Of a stretch of DNA of 34,114 bases, positions 1 through 11,675 are shown piece after piece; position 1 is the stretch's first letter; each line of letters begins with the position of its first letter. This stretch comes from Elysia marginata (taxonomy: Eukaryota; Mollusca; Gastropoda; Plakobranchidae). The stretch covers positions 304,966 to 339,079 of the forward strand of contig BMAT01002019.1 in NCBI GenBank assembly GCA_019649035.1, read 5' to 3'. A model generated the notes under the pieces. The model was not told the origin of the DNA and ran no database searches. It saw nothing but the letters and a program-made list of their open reading frames with translations. A program made the position numbers and the translations under genes.

Positions 1-240
1 TCTCTCTCTCTCCTTTCCTTGTCTCTCTATGTCTATTGCAATTCTCAAATCTCTCTCTATTTCTTTTGCTCTCTGCCTTTATTCTGCTTTTCCTTACATT
101 TTTCTCCTCGAGCTGTCTCTTGCTTGCTTTCCCCCTCGTTTCCATAATTTCTCTTACACTCTATCCATTTCTACCAAGTTAGTTTAGTGCAGCCCTTCAG
201 CACTCTTTTTCGCCTTCATAGACCTCTCCCTCTTTGCTCT
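1..240. repeat. Pyrimidine-rich low-complexity tract (intronic)
   Basis: The + strand is almost continuous C and T with many TCTC runs. It lies upstream of the first visible UGCG exon, so it is probably the end of an intron of that gene. No coding signal is seen. Confidence 0.8.
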
Positions 241-370
241 TTTTCTACACTTTTTTACATGTCGATTTGAGAATATCGCAAACTCCACCGTCAAAATGCC
301 TCTTATTTGCTTTTCCATGGCATACTTTAATTATAATAACGTCGGTCTTTTATATCTTTGTTTTGTGCAG

Positions 371-549
371 GTGTATTTCGGTACAATGCAGGCAAGGAAC
401 TGTTTATCGGCCAACGCCTGTAACATCAACTGTTCCACAGGCATGTCCTGTTTACTGAGGCGAGATGTGCTAGACAAGGCCGGTGGGTTAGCTCCCTTTG
501 GCAAATATCTGGCTGAGGATCACTTCATCGCAGATGGCATTCGGAAACA
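371..549 (+). CDS. UGCG: Ceramide glucosyltransferase, internal exon (third catalytic Asp)
   Basis: UGCG transfers glucose from UDP-glucose to ceramide on the cytosolic face of the Golgi, the first committed step of most glycosphingolipid synthesis (GT21 family). The exon starts after a pyrimidine-rich acceptor ending TGTGCAG and ends at a CA|GTAAGT donor, phase 2. It begins VYFGT and holds TGMSCLLR, VLDKAGGL and YLAEDHF, all close to human UGCG. Ungapped counting puts the AED aspartate (codon 518-520) at human Asp236, the third catalytic Asp, and a Cys at human Cys207. Human His193, reported to matter for inhibitor binding, is Gln here. The exons with the first two catalytic aspartates lie upstream of the window. 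The family call is firm; the orthology call rests on similarity I recall. Confidence 0.96.
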
Positions 550-2515
550 GTAAGTCATAGAAGAAGAAGGGGAAGGAGGGGGAGAGGAATTATGATGATA
601 AAGCAGTGATGGTGGTAGCAGCGGTGATGACGATGAAGATGATTATGATACTAAAAGATGATGATGAAGAAGTAAAATAACATCAACAGCAGCAACAACA
701 ATATCAACAGAAACACTGATAATAAAAAACAAACAATAACAAAATGAGGAACAGGGTGAGACCAAATAAAATCATAATAAGACAGACGAGAGAGGAACCA
801 TCAGAGTAAAACATTTAAAACATAGTCAGTGGTAAAAGCAAACTAAGTCGGCGCTACAACTTCGCAATTTTTCTGTTAAGTGCCATTTTCTGTCTCCTCC
901 CACTCTGTGTTTGCAGAGTTCCGGGAATAAAGTAACCATTATGGTGGAGTTGTTTTTATCTTTACTCTTAAAAAAAACCTGTTTTACTCGATCTCTATTC
1001 TTACTTTATGGTTGTATGCTTTTTATGCACATTGTTTTCACGGTGGTATGGCGAAATATCACCGCAATTTTGATATGGGATGCTTTGCGGAGAAATACCT
1101 CAAACAAAACTGTGAGAAGTCCTCATTCACCATCATCAGACAGCAAAACCTTTTTTATTACTCAATGTACACTGGAATAAGCCAAAATATATTTTACTTG
1201 ACTTAAAAACTACATGGTGGTCAGTACCATTCGTGGTTTTTAATGACTCACCCGAGACTAATTTGTAACTTGGCCAACCGAGTTTCGAAAGTGTCGCGAA
1301 CTAATTTATTAACGTTAAACGGACATTGTTACAAGAGCTGCGCCTCTTGAGCTGCTCCTGTTTTCTGATTGTATCCACTTAGACACCGCCATACTTCACT
1401 AACACGTACACGCCCCTTGTCATGGTAGATAGTTTGTATTGCAGATTCAAGTAACGCGGTCTTTACGCTTTATTGCAGGAACGTATAATATTGTGTTTTT
1501 CTTTTAGCTAGATAAATAATCCAAGTTTCTAAAACAGTCAGGTCATAGTCTTGCTCAATCATGCACAAGTCAATAGCACGGATCAGTAGAGTTACTATCA
1601 TTTTAGGAAACACTATTTTTATGTCTTCAATTTGTTTTTACAGTTATTAATGTAGCTCTTCGTTGTCCTGACATATTTCAATTTAAGACGAATAAAGAGG
1701 TTTTTTATCAAATAGATTTTGATTATTCTTTTAGAGAACAATTAGTTCAGACAACCTGTGCCTGATTTACCCATTAGCTTAACGATAAATTAGTTCAGAG
1801 GCCTTTTTTGTTAAACTTTAGTAAATTAGTAGTGTGTCACTTCGTCTTTGTCCAGTCACAGTAAAATAAGGACATCTAGCCTCGTGGGTCAAGACGGTCA
1901 CTAGGTTTAGGTTTGAGAATAAACTTGAGAGACCAATAACTGACCCGATGGTTCAAACCACTAACTTGTCACTCATGATAGGCCCACTTAGAAACCTATT
2001 AAGATACTACCCTACTTAGCTTTTGCGTATCCCATACTGATATGTGTCCTAGATCTTTTACTTGGTTTGTCTCATGATTTCTTTTATCTATAATCTAGAT
2101 CTATATCTGAGGGCTTTCTTTAGATAAGAGGACAATTTTTGGTCTGTATTCTAAAGATGTACAACTTCTTAATGCCTGGCTTTAAGAACATATTATTTGC
2201 TTCCTTTTTCTTTTGTTGTTTCATGGACTAGTCGTCTAAATCAGTTGTCTATTAATGAATGTAACTTCTCATTTTCGGCACAGGTTTTACTTGGGCCTGC
2301 TGTCTTGGCTAACGGGTTCCCAATAAATACAATTTATGTAATCTTTTCTATCTACAGCAACTGCTTGCTCTTACGGAAGTTGCAAGGTCGTGTTCTCAGG
2401 GTTTCTTAGTTTTCAACATAATCATTTTATTGTCATAGACGTTACAGCGTCGTGTCACCTATGTCGAAAGTTTTATTTCTATATGCAGCTACCTTCTATC
2501 TATTTCTGATAACAG
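550..2515 (+). other. UGCG intron with no recognised element
   Basis: GTAAGT donor and ACAG acceptor. Positions 560-800 are purine-rich with GAT and AAC triplets. The rest is AT-rich unique-looking sequence. Short open frames at 911-1206 and 2197-2409 have no recognisable protein features. I see nothing else in it. Confidence 0.8.
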
Positions 2516-2602
2516 GGGCTACAAAGTCGTACTGTCTACATTGCCTGCCCTGCAGAATTCTGGAAACTGTGAAATCTCAGACTTCCACAAACGGCTGGTC
2601 AG
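2516..2602 (+). CDS. UGCG: Ceramide glucosyltransferase, small exon leading to the RxxRW motif
   Basis: An 87-base exon too small to stand out as an open frame. The acceptor is ATAACAG and the donor AG|GTAAGT. It enters in phase 2: the split codon CA|G gives Gln, followed by GYKVVLSTLPALQNSGNCEI and SDFHKRLVR. This matches human GWRFAMSTQVAMQNSGSYSI and the following region. The last Arg codon is split AG|A with the next exon, so the (R/Q)xxRW motif of GT21 enzymes (RLVRW, human 272-276) straddles the intron. Phase and sequence both agree with the neighbouring exons, so I am confident despite the small size. Confidence 0.94.
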
Positions 2603-3338
2603 GTAAGTTTTAAAGGAGAACAATGCATTTTACTGCCTCGTTTGCTTTAGGAAATTTCATATTAGCTCAATTGTCATCAAACCTGTTTATAACACTTTTT
2701 TTCTGAATCACAAAGATAATTCTTATCATTTTCGAGAAAAGAAGGTTTGTTGTTTACGCCTCTCTTTTTTAATATAATAACAACAGAATGACACATGTGT
2801 CATCATGACTTTAGCTGTCTTTCATTTCCTTTTTGCCCTTTTGTCTCTTTTGATTCATTTTAATTCTTACAATATTTTCTATTTTTTCCTCACCGCTACC
2901 ATTAACTGCGTTCTAACTGCCTTCTCCTAATCTATGTCTCCGGTTATTTCAACTCTTACTCTTTGTGCCCTGCCATGACCGTATCGTTCGATGTACGGTT
3001 ATCCTTGCATATTCATGAAAAAGTTTTATCAGCATAAAAGTACGACCTCACCAGATAAAATATGAGGAAACACTGAGCCACTAGCATTCTAAGCACACAG
3101 TCTGCTATAATTGTCATGAGTCTGGCCTTTATGACGAAATTTGCATTAACAAATAATAGATAAAGGTATCGACAGGCATTGTACATAAAACTAACCTACC
3201 ACTTCATTATCTGAGATAAATCAATTGATGTTGTATTATATAAGCTTGATAAGCTATATAGTTTAAAACAATGCATTCGCCCTGGTTTATAAATGAATAC
3301 CTTTAACAAAGAACTGACGCAAGTTGAACTTTGAATGA

Positions 3339-3540
3339 GGCTCACTGATAACCTTTCGCAGTTATCGTCTTCTAGGATGCACAGTCAAAGATATAATGAA
3401 AGCTTACGTTAATAAAGATGACTTTTGGTGGCTCGAACAAACGTAGCCGTAGGCAGTTATCACCTTCTAGAACTGGATACATCCAAAGAAAAGATTAATA
3501 TATACCTTGATTAAAATGACCTTTGATGGCTCACTGCTCG
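3339..3540. repeat. Two-copy degenerate tandem repeat, about 91-98 bases
   Basis: Copies start with GGCTC at 3339, 3430 and 3528 (the third is only a start). Shared blocks in order are GGCTC, GCAGTTATC, CTTCTAG, AAAGA, TTAATA and ATGACTTTTG or ATGACCTTTG. A weaker partial unit may precede at about 3310. It has no coding potential and lies within the UGCG intron. Confidence 0.65.
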
Positions 3541-3595
3541 ATCAGTGGCGGCAGTAACACAACACTAAAACGTTTCATTGTTCTTTACACACATT

Positions 3596-3651
<56 letters not shown>

Positions 3652-3790
3652 TATATATATATATTTCGATTTTTCTAACCCCCTTCCCTCTCTCTCCTCC
3701 TCTGTCTCTATTTTCTCCCTCTCTATCTATCTCTCTTTCTCTCTCTCTTCTTCTTTCTCTCTTCCAGTCTTTCGACTTCTCCCTCTCAGT
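3596..3790. repeat. (CT)n microsatellite and pyrimidine-rich tract
   Basis: About 50 bases of near-perfect CT are followed by a short (AT)n and then CT-rich sequence with Ts. It ends about 130 bases before a UGCG acceptor. Confidence 0.95.
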
Positions 3791-3921
3791 CTCTCAGGTT
3801 CTCACTTCTAACCCTGTCGGCTACTGCAACGTCTCCAGACTCCAAGTTTATTATCCTTAACCCTAATTTTTCCCTTATACTCATATACCAGCACTCAAAC
3901 CAGTTGTTTTTTTATATTTAG

Positions 3922-4111
3922 ATGGGCCAAACTGCGGATGACCCTTCTACCGACATTAATCTTGTTAGAACCTCTAGGAGAGAGTGTGATCCAGGGAGCC
4001 GCAGCATCACTGGCAGCTGGCTATTTACTAGACATGTCGCCTCTCGCCTTTTTCATTGGTCATCTTTTGCTCTGGTTTCTCAGTGACTACATCCTCATCA
4101 GAATTGTACAG
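3922..4111 (+). CDS. UGCG: Ceramide glucosyltransferase, membrane-segment exon
   Basis: Acceptor TTTAG|A, donor CAG|GTGAGA, leaving phase 0. The first base completes the split Arg codon, and the next residue is the Trp of RLVRW, which is human Trp276. WAKLRMTLLPT then matches human WTKLRINMLPA, followed by LEPLGESV. Two hydrophobic stretches follow, around ESVIQGAAASLAAGYLL and PLAFFIGHLLLWFLSDYILI. They correspond to the C-terminal membrane segments that anchor UGCG in the Golgi. The exon ends at RIVQ, aligned with human RGVQ. The very long next intron, with its repeats, separates it from the last exon. Confidence 0.95.
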
Positions 4112-4557
4112 GTGAGAATTTGCCTGTGTAAGAAAGCTTTTAGTGACAGTACCTCTGAAAATCCGAGTAATGTTTTGTAATAGCATCCGTATTGAGTTCC
4201 TCCGATTTTCTAGTATGATAAATTTATTGAAGAGTCTTCAGTTATCGGAACATTGCCGTCTGTTTTTTTTTCTTTTATATCTTTACTTGAGTCTAACACT
4301 TGCAAAGTGTCCACAAAAAAGCAGATGGATGAGTTAATAGCAATAGCACAGAACATAAGACATTGTTTAAACTGGTATAGCATAATGTCTAATATATTAT
4401 TTATAAATGACTTTGGGGTTCTTTGTATAGGTTTTATTCTTATTTTCACTGTATCTTCAATTTCTAAATTTATTTCCGCATCCGGCTGATTCTGTTTTTC
4501 GTTATTCCCTTATTTCCTTCTATGTATTTCCTCTTCCTGTCTATCTCTTTCTAGGTC

Positions 4558-4558
<1 letters not shown>

Positions 4559-4603
<45 letters not shown>
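4559..4603. repeat. C9 homopolymer joined to (CT)n
   Basis: A run of nine C passes directly into about 18 CT units. Confidence 0.95.
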
Positions 4604-4608
<5 letters not shown>

Positions 4609-6157
4609 CTCTCTTTCTCTATTTATTTATCTCTCTCATTCTACTTCTATTCAGTTTATAAATAGAGCCCCCTTTACTCACAAACAATTGCATTCCAATG
4701 CCTCAGCATTGAAGTACGGGAGTTGCTAATCCTTGTTTTCATTGATGCTGTCTCAAGATATTAAGTGTATGCAAAGTATATCTTGTAAAAGGCAAAATTA
4801 TGGGCAAAGTGGAGAAGATTTAAAAAAAAACAACTTTTCTAGACATTCTAAATTCAACCGAACACTTCATAAAATCGGAGTCCATCCGTGCCGTTAACAC
4901 AAAATACATCACAATACACACCCAAGTAGTACTCAAAACGTACGTTTGAGTCTCGTTTTAAGAATAAATTGGCGAATACACGTTTTCTCTTATTCCTTCG
5001 CAATATCGTCTTGCTGTAATGGTTATTAAAGGGATTTTTTTGTTGCCACTAAGCAGTATTCTTTGTATCCTTTCAGTAATCGTGACAATGTATAGAACAT
5101 GAAAAGTGTCACGTTGTTTCTATTAACAGTAGTATGCTTACGATCGTGTAATTCTTAGGTTTGACGTCAGTTTGGGAAATTGTCCACTCATTCCCTCCAC
5201 ATATATTTATAGCAGTATGCGTGTCTATAAAGAGAGTGCTTTTGCAATATTGTCGCAAAAAATTTAATATCTCCGCGTAAGCATATATTTGTATACCAAA
5301 AGAGATTTAAAACTAAGTAGAGAGCTGTTACAACTATAATTAAAGGTGACGTTGCTTTTCTACGCCGATGATCGTCGATACGAACGATTTCGCGGCAAAG
5401 CGCGACAAACGCCATCTTCAAAAATGCTGAAACAATAGACAACAGCTTTACATTTTTTTATTCTTTGCCTTTTATATTTTTTGTCTCAAAGCGTAGGCTG
5501 TTACAACCTTAATATGACCATATTGAAGAAGAAAATGGCACCTCAATTGAAAGAGAATATGAAACCTATTTGTTTTCCCATAGAAACTCGAAAATTTTAA
5601 AATAAATGACTATTTCTCGTTTTGCGCTGAAGCCCTTCATATTATGGAAACTGGAAGGTAGCCTATGACACCAGCATCATGTAGATTTACGTGTCTATGT
5701 GACAACCGTTGGATTCAGGCAGCCACTTGCCCCAAGCACGGAAATAGAAAACTGCCGCTTACCTGCTCAATGTAGCATTTACAGCATAACCATAAGACCC
5801 AATCGATTTTCTCACCATTATCTGTTTCTGTGGTGGTGCAGGCTCTGCCAGAGAGACGAGATGTGGCAGGCTGCTTGGAGATGAGCTAGAATCTAGTCGG
5901 GGAGGAGAACTGGGGGAAAAGAGCTAGGAAAGGGATTGCTGTGGAAAGGGAAAAATAAAAAAATGTAGAAGTTTCTGTTGATAAAACGAGTTCAATTGAG
6001 TCTTTAGAGATACCGGTAGCCATATAGGGACGGATATGGAAAGAAAACTTAAAGACAGCAAAGGAGACACAAAAGAACAATCGAAAAAATATTGGGTTAC
6101 AGAAGGAGCAGTGAAAGAAAAAAAGCAAGAAATTGATTTTCCAGAGACAGGAAGAGG

Positions 6158-6161
<4 letters not shown>

Positions 6162-6240
<79 letters not shown>
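6162..6240. repeat. (GA)n followed by (GACA)n
   Basis: About 33 bases of GA dinucleotide run into about 45 bases of GACA tetranucleotide, a compound microsatellite. Confidence 0.95.
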
Positions 6241-6243
<3 letters not shown>

Positions 6244-7257
6244 GAGAGACTAGACTGAGTAAGAGTGAATAAGAGAGAGAAAGAACTTGAGTGGTGAAAA
6301 GTTACAGAGAGATAATAATAAGGAAGTTATTTGCTAGCGCCTCTTCCTACATGTAGGTTCGAAGCTCTTCACAAAAGTATGTCTACCCAAACAAACAATG
6401 CTGACATAATGACAATTTTGTATAAAACATACTCCATTAACAATTCAAACAAACATAAGAAAAAGAAAATGTGCATGTACAAAAATTAAAGAAAAAAAAA
6501 GAAGGATATACATTGATAGATGAAACACAGCATGGAGCGAGGAAACAAGAAGTAGATGGGTAGATTTAGAGAGAGAGTGTGCGTGTGTGGGTGTTTGAAA
6601 GCAATTATGCTTAGGTGTTAGAAAATCGCTTTAAACATTTAAATAGAATCGGCCAATTATGTCAATTATATTGGAAGACATAAATACCAAACCCAAAATA
6701 CATTCGCATACTCAATAACCGAACTGTAACGAGAGCGATTGAATCTACTTCTTTTTAAAACAAGAGATCGAATTGTTTGGTCTTTAAATCCGTCGCACAA
6801 GAAAACGAGAATTGTTTTGAATTAAAAAAAATTGATTGTTCTCTTTTTTTTTCTTTTCTCTCTTTCCCTCTCTCTTTTTCTTTCTCTCTTTTTTTCACTC
6901 TTTCTCTCGCCCCATCTCTCTCTATCTCGCGTGTTATACCCCTTACTCTCTCCTTTTCCTATTTTCTCTATCTTTATATAAAAAACGACACCTTCTTTCT
7001 ATCGGAAGTGTCTGTTTTTCACTTCTTTCTCTGACTATGTGCATAAGTGACCTGCTGTGATAAAGTGCAGAGCTTACCATTTTTCTTTTTGTCAGTACAG
7101 CAGTTGAGATTGAAGAAGTTTTGTCGGATTTCAAGATCTTCAAGATAATGAAACCACAATATGGTATAAACGTTAATGGACCATTGACAACTTTGTTCTT
7201 GATTTAGCATGGTTGACTTGAAAGTATTAGTAGAGCCGAAGTTGAGCGGATGCTGAA

Positions 7258-7296
<39 letters not shown>

Positions 7297-7303
7297 NGGG
7301 GGG
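7258..7303. repeat. (GA)n, one ambiguous base, then G6
   Basis: GA dinucleotide to 7296, an N at 7297, then six G. The N marks an unresolved base call at the switch of repeat type. Confidence 0.95.
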
Positions 7304-7581
7304 AGAAGAGACAAAAAGGAAGTGTGTGGAAAACTGGGAGCCAGAGAGAGGTGGCCGATAAGATACAAAGATACATAAATATGTGGAAAAGGATTATAAC
7401 AAAGAGCTTGTTAGAGGAATAGAGATATAAGGGTGACTTTACACAAAGAGAAATAACGGCGAATGCCATAGCTACAGACGTGAGGAAAAGAGGAGGTTGA
7501 GGGAAACTAAAAAAAAAACGGAGACAAGGCAAATTTTATAGCTAAAGGGAAATCAAGACAGAGAGAGTGAGTGTGTGGGAG

Positions 7582-7583
<2 letters not shown>

Positions 7584-7622
<39 letters not shown>
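7584..7622. repeat. (GA)n microsatellite
   Basis: About 19 GA units, preceded by GTGTGTGG-GAGGG sequence. Confidence 0.95.
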
Positions 7623-7626
<4 letters not shown>

Positions 7627-8905
7627 CCGTTTCATATTACCTGAAGACATTAAAGAATTCGCTTAAAGATAAAACATAGCGGTGGCGAGTAATTCCTACC
7701 GATGAGATACTATTGCTTGTTGCTGCATATTTTCATCAACTCCCATCGGTTGAACGAACTTACTAGTACACGTATATCAAAGTCCAGATCCACCACTACG
7801 TCAACCTAGGCGAGAAGTAAAATGACATAGAACGATTTGTCATTGATGATAGATAATCATTGACGTCAACTAATCCAGGCCCATTTCATTTCATTAGTTT
7901 CGAGTGTGTCTCGACACAATCTGGCTGAAACTCTTGACCCTGAGATAGATAATTATATGCTGAAAAGTAATATTAACACGACCTTATTTGATATGAGTGA
8001 CGAACGTATCTAGCCCAAATGCATCATCTGATTTTAATTTTGAAAATTTGATCTAGCACAATAGGCCAAACTTGCTCCTTCTCATTATATATCGGTGAGT
8101 GCAGTCCAATTTCTTACGCGGAGAAACTTTTAGAGGATTTCGAGTAGAATGAGCGTGGTTAAATTTTAGAGTCTTCAAATCCTTGAATAAATTTTTCACT
8201 GCTTTCTAACACAAATCTGTCCACAAACGTTTTAAATATTTTGTTCACGCGTTTCTAAGTCAAAGCTGGTACACATGTGGAGTATGCTGAATCTAAATAG
8301 AATAAGATAAGTGTACGCTGAAGCCAAAAAGATTAAGTCAAGTATAAGCGTCGTTTGCATGTTATACGTAGATCTCATATACTATCTTGCTTAAGCAAAG
8401 TGAAGTACTCTTCTATTGCTCCTTTCTTCAACAGGGAAGAAGGTACTAACGATACTTAAAAACCATACAAGGTTCTTAATTGTTTGTCTAGGGAAAAAGA
8501 AGCAAGTTTTTATATAATCTAAGCTTTTACAAAACAAGGAAGCTAAATGAAAGACCCAACACAAAGAAGCTTTTGTAGCAGGAATTTGGAACAGGACACA
8601 GTCAAACCGAATGTTCCATACCCTGCGCTATATTAAAACATGTTCTTGAGAGTTTCTACGCTAAAATTGATTTTCCTAATGTTAGGGTTAACATATGATT
8701 TTTAACCGTTGCATTGATTTTATAATCTTAGGGTTTTTATCAGCTGTAATGTATATTTAAAAGCATATATTTGCTTAAGCGATGTAGAGAAGATAATATA
8801 AGAGTATAATAAGACCCTTCGGGTAAGGCCACAGACTACATATAGTAAGGCCGGGCGAATTGACTAACTTCTTAGACTTGATAGACTCGACGCAAAGCTT
8901 GCCTA

Positions 8906-9150
8906 GACTTGGTGGACTCGAGTTTGGGGCGAGTCCAACTTCATTGACATCTCATAAGCTCTTTTACCGTAACACTGGCAATAAAAAAGTGTAAGCGGAA
9001 GCTGCCTCTACGTGGTTCGAGTCGTTTAACAACTCGAGTTTGAACCAAGTCTAGCTACATTGACGTCTCCTAAGCTCTTTCACCGCAGCTCTAGCAGTAA
9101 AAAAAAGTGTAAGCGGAAGCTGCCTCGAATTGCATGACTTACTTGACTTA
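8906..9150. repeat. Two-copy imperfect tandem repeat, about 116 bases, at the LINE 3' side
   Basis: CATTGACATCTCATAAGCTC at 8942 returns as CATTGACGTCTCCTAAGCTC at 9058. Both copies continue to an A-run followed by GTGTAAGCGGAAGCTGCCTC (ends 9008 and 9126). Upstream of each copy is an ACTCGAGTTTG block (about 8908 and 9032). It may be part of the LINE 3' UTR or a separate satellite-like repeat. Confidence 0.75.
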
Positions 9151-9160
9151 AGGCCTTCCG

Positions 9161-11675
9161 CTAGGAGTGTCGTCCGAGCTCGCAGCTTCGGCAGCCTTCT
9201 TTATGTCTGCGGTGAAGGTAATCCATTCTTTCTGCAATCTGCCTTAATGTTTCCAGGTCTTTTTGTGATGTTAGAGAGATGCTCCAATTGTGCAGTATCT
9301 TGAGATCGTTATTGAGAGTCATTGGGAGTGTGGTGATCGGCCTACCCCTGGCTCGCTTGGCATTGTCGTGGAAATAGAATGCCACAGCTTTGTTGGCAGG
9401 GATCGATGGTTCTCGCCTAAGTACATGACCGAACAGCCTCCACCTTGCTTGCAACACTTCCAAAGAAATTGGGTTTTGTTCACATTTTTGTAGAGGGACT
9501 TATTTGAAACTTTTGTTGGGTATTGAATTCCCAGAACCCTGCGCAGCTGCTTTCGATGGAAAGAGTCCAACTTTTCTTCGTCTGTTTTGGTCAGTGCCCA
9601 TGTGCCGCAATTGTATAACAGAACTGACCTCACTAAGATGTTATATATCTTAATTCTTGTGCGCTGCTTGGTTTTGTCCGCTCTGTGCCATATCTGTTCC
9701 ATCTTGTTCAATGCTATGTTTGATAGGTGTTTTCTGTGTTCTATGTCTTCTTTATTGCCAAGCAGTGAACCCACTTTCTTTGATGTTTACCATTCCTTGG
9801 AATGTTTTCTTACTGAGGTGTTCTCCATTTTGTCTACATTGACTTTGAGTTTGTGAACTTTGAGTGTTTCTTTTATTTTTTTCACATTCACTGGTTGGTT
9901 GCCAATAAAGTCTATGTCGTCAGCATATACTATCTCATTAGGGAGATGTGCCTCTGCTGTGTTTGATGGGCTGTCGAGCGTTGATCTCACGTCTTTCAGT
10001 GCTTGTTCAAGATAGATGATGAAAAGTACGGGACTTTGGTTGTCTCCTTGAGGGGTGCCTATGTTTGTGAGAAAGGGTTCTTCAGTGTTGGCGCCGCTGG
10101 TTTTGACGTTGAGTGTTGTATTGCTCAGCAGGAATTGTATTATTCGCTTTTCGTCTTCCGTGACAAGGTTTGTCAATAATTGCAGTAGCTGTTTTCTGTC
10201 AATTGTGTCAAATGCCGCAGACATATCTATCCCTGTGATGTCTATTTCAATTTCCGCATAATTGAGAACCTTGGCTGAAATCCATCTGAGGACCCATACT
10301 ACATCAGACGTACTACGGTGCCACTTTGACTACAAGAGATATAGTTTTCCACATCAGGCCTTTTCTAGTTAGAGCGATAGTTGAAAGCACTTTCCATATA
10401 GAGCTCAACAACGTAACAGGGCGCAGATTTTGTGGTGGTCCTTTTGGTTTTCCTGGCTTGGGTAGCGCCACCAGGATTCCATTGTTGATGTCTAGATCTT
10501 CATGATTCTCGAATGTCTTCTTTATTATCACTGCGATTTGATTGTCAAGAATTTCCGGTGCAAACTTAAGGTATTCATTATATATTTTCTTCTTTAGGAG
10601 CGCGTCCATTGTTTAGCTGTTTTATGCTTTGTCTGACTTCTTTTTCACTGATTGGGTTGTTAAGTGCACGGGGTTGCCCACTAAATGGCTGAGTGTCTTC
10701 AGAACGTTCGTCTCTGAATTTAGATTTAAAATGTTTCGTTAATATGATGTTTTGGATTTCCGTTGGGCTTGTTACTTTCTTCCCGTCCTTATCATTAACT
10801 TGTGGATGTGTAAACTGTTTTCTGTTCTACACTTTTATGGCCTTGAACATACCATCATCGCTTTTAGAGTTGTCAATTTCTTGTATTAAATGGTCGAGAT
10901 GTTTTTCTTTGGTTTCCCTATTTTTTCTTCTTATGTTGTGCAAAACATAATTTCTTTCTTTCTTTAGTTCTTTGATGTTTTCTTCCTGTTTGCAGTTTTG
11001 GATTTGTATCCTTAAGTCTTTTTGTTTCTCTGACAGGTCTTTGACTTCTTTAATTCCACAGTCTGTATTGTTTTTGTTTTGGTATTTCTTCAATGGTTTT
11101 TGATACAGTTGTTTCTATTGCTTGTTTGACGAAGTCCTACTGTTTTTGTGTGCTGCTGTTTTGATCTTTCTGAAGTAAAAGCTCACGTAACTGTGCCGAA
11201 TAGTTGTTTGCAGTGTCCGTGTCGTAGCTCAGTTGTGACCTGTTTCTTTTTACATTGACATTTATCGGCTTTGTTTTATTTGCCTCCATGTGTTGACGTT
11301 TGAAAGTCGAAAAGTTGTTTTGACCAGTTTGTGGTCGGAGCTAAGTGTTGTTCCCGAATACGATTGTGCGTCTTTGATGGTGTGTTTTTGGTTTTGTTTG
11401 CAGATAATAAAATCTATTTGGTTGTAAATAGGCATAAGTTTGTTGTCTTTGTCTCTCCAGGATCCTACCCATGTTGTTATGTGTCTGCTAGCTTTCTTGA
11501 TTGCAGTGTTTGTCAAAAACAATTTGTTTTTTTTTCAATAAATTGTACAAGACTTTCTCCATTATCGTTTCGTATACCTTTTGAAAAGCTACCTAGACTT
11601 GTTTCTCCTTCATTGTTTTTCCCACTTTTGAATTAAAGTCTCCTGCAAGTAAAATCCCATCAGTCTTCCACTGGA
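9161..11675 (-). pseudogene. LINE endonuclease-reverse transcriptase remains
   Basis: Endonuclease: ILLAGDFNSKVG near 11655-11620, then QIDFIICK and LSSDHKLVKTTF (11420-11290), motifs of the APE endonuclease family. Linker: a Lys/Glu-rich, probably coiled-coil stretch at 11093-10827. Reverse transcriptase: LVALPKPGKPKGPPQNLRPV (10480-10420), HRSTSDVVW (about 10318), DMSAAFDTIDR (10227-10195), NIGTPQGDNQSPVLFI (10070-10010) and the catalytic YADDIDFIG (9930-9900). C-terminus: LLYNCGTWALT, FHRKQLRRVLGI, then MEVLQARWRLFGHVLRREPS and a Cys at the end; stop at 9161. At least four frame changes lie between the blocks, and several in-frame stops occur, for example TAA at 9787-9789 and a frame change near 9465. 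The copy cannot make a full enzyme. Confidence 0.9.

Larger units (their letters stand above)
2603..3921 (+). other. UGCG intron with degenerate tandem repeat and (CT)n
   Basis: GTAAGT donor; acceptor TTTATATTTAG. It holds the 91-98 base tandem repeat at 3339-3540 and the pyrimidine tract at 3596-3790. The remainder (2610-3300) is AT-rich with no recognised feature. Confidence 0.8.
4112..8879 (+). other. UGCG last intron, 5' part: microsatellites only
   Basis: No exon or transposon is recognised. It holds the C9-(CT)n tract at 4559, the (GA)n-(GACA)n array at 6162, a CT-rich stretch at 6836-6960, and (GA)n tracts at 7258 and 7584. The frame open on the - strand at 5188-5442 and other short frames lack recognisable features. 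A 48-base cryptic exon candidate at 5842-5889 is discussed under findings. Confidence 0.75.

Noticed and set aside
3578-3860. Ser/Leu-rich open frames at 3578-3860, 12459-12905, 5924-6238 and 7227-7532
   Set aside because: They are translations of (CT)n or (GA)n tracts and carry no protein information.
5188-5442. - strand frame of 84 codons with a basic and a hydrophobic segment
   Set aside because: No recognised features, no splice support and position within the UGCG intron; probably chance.
9290-11636. + strand open frames at 9290, 9587, 10055, 10693 and 11331
   Set aside because: They are antisense to the LINE coding region, whose - strand frames carry the recognisable motifs.
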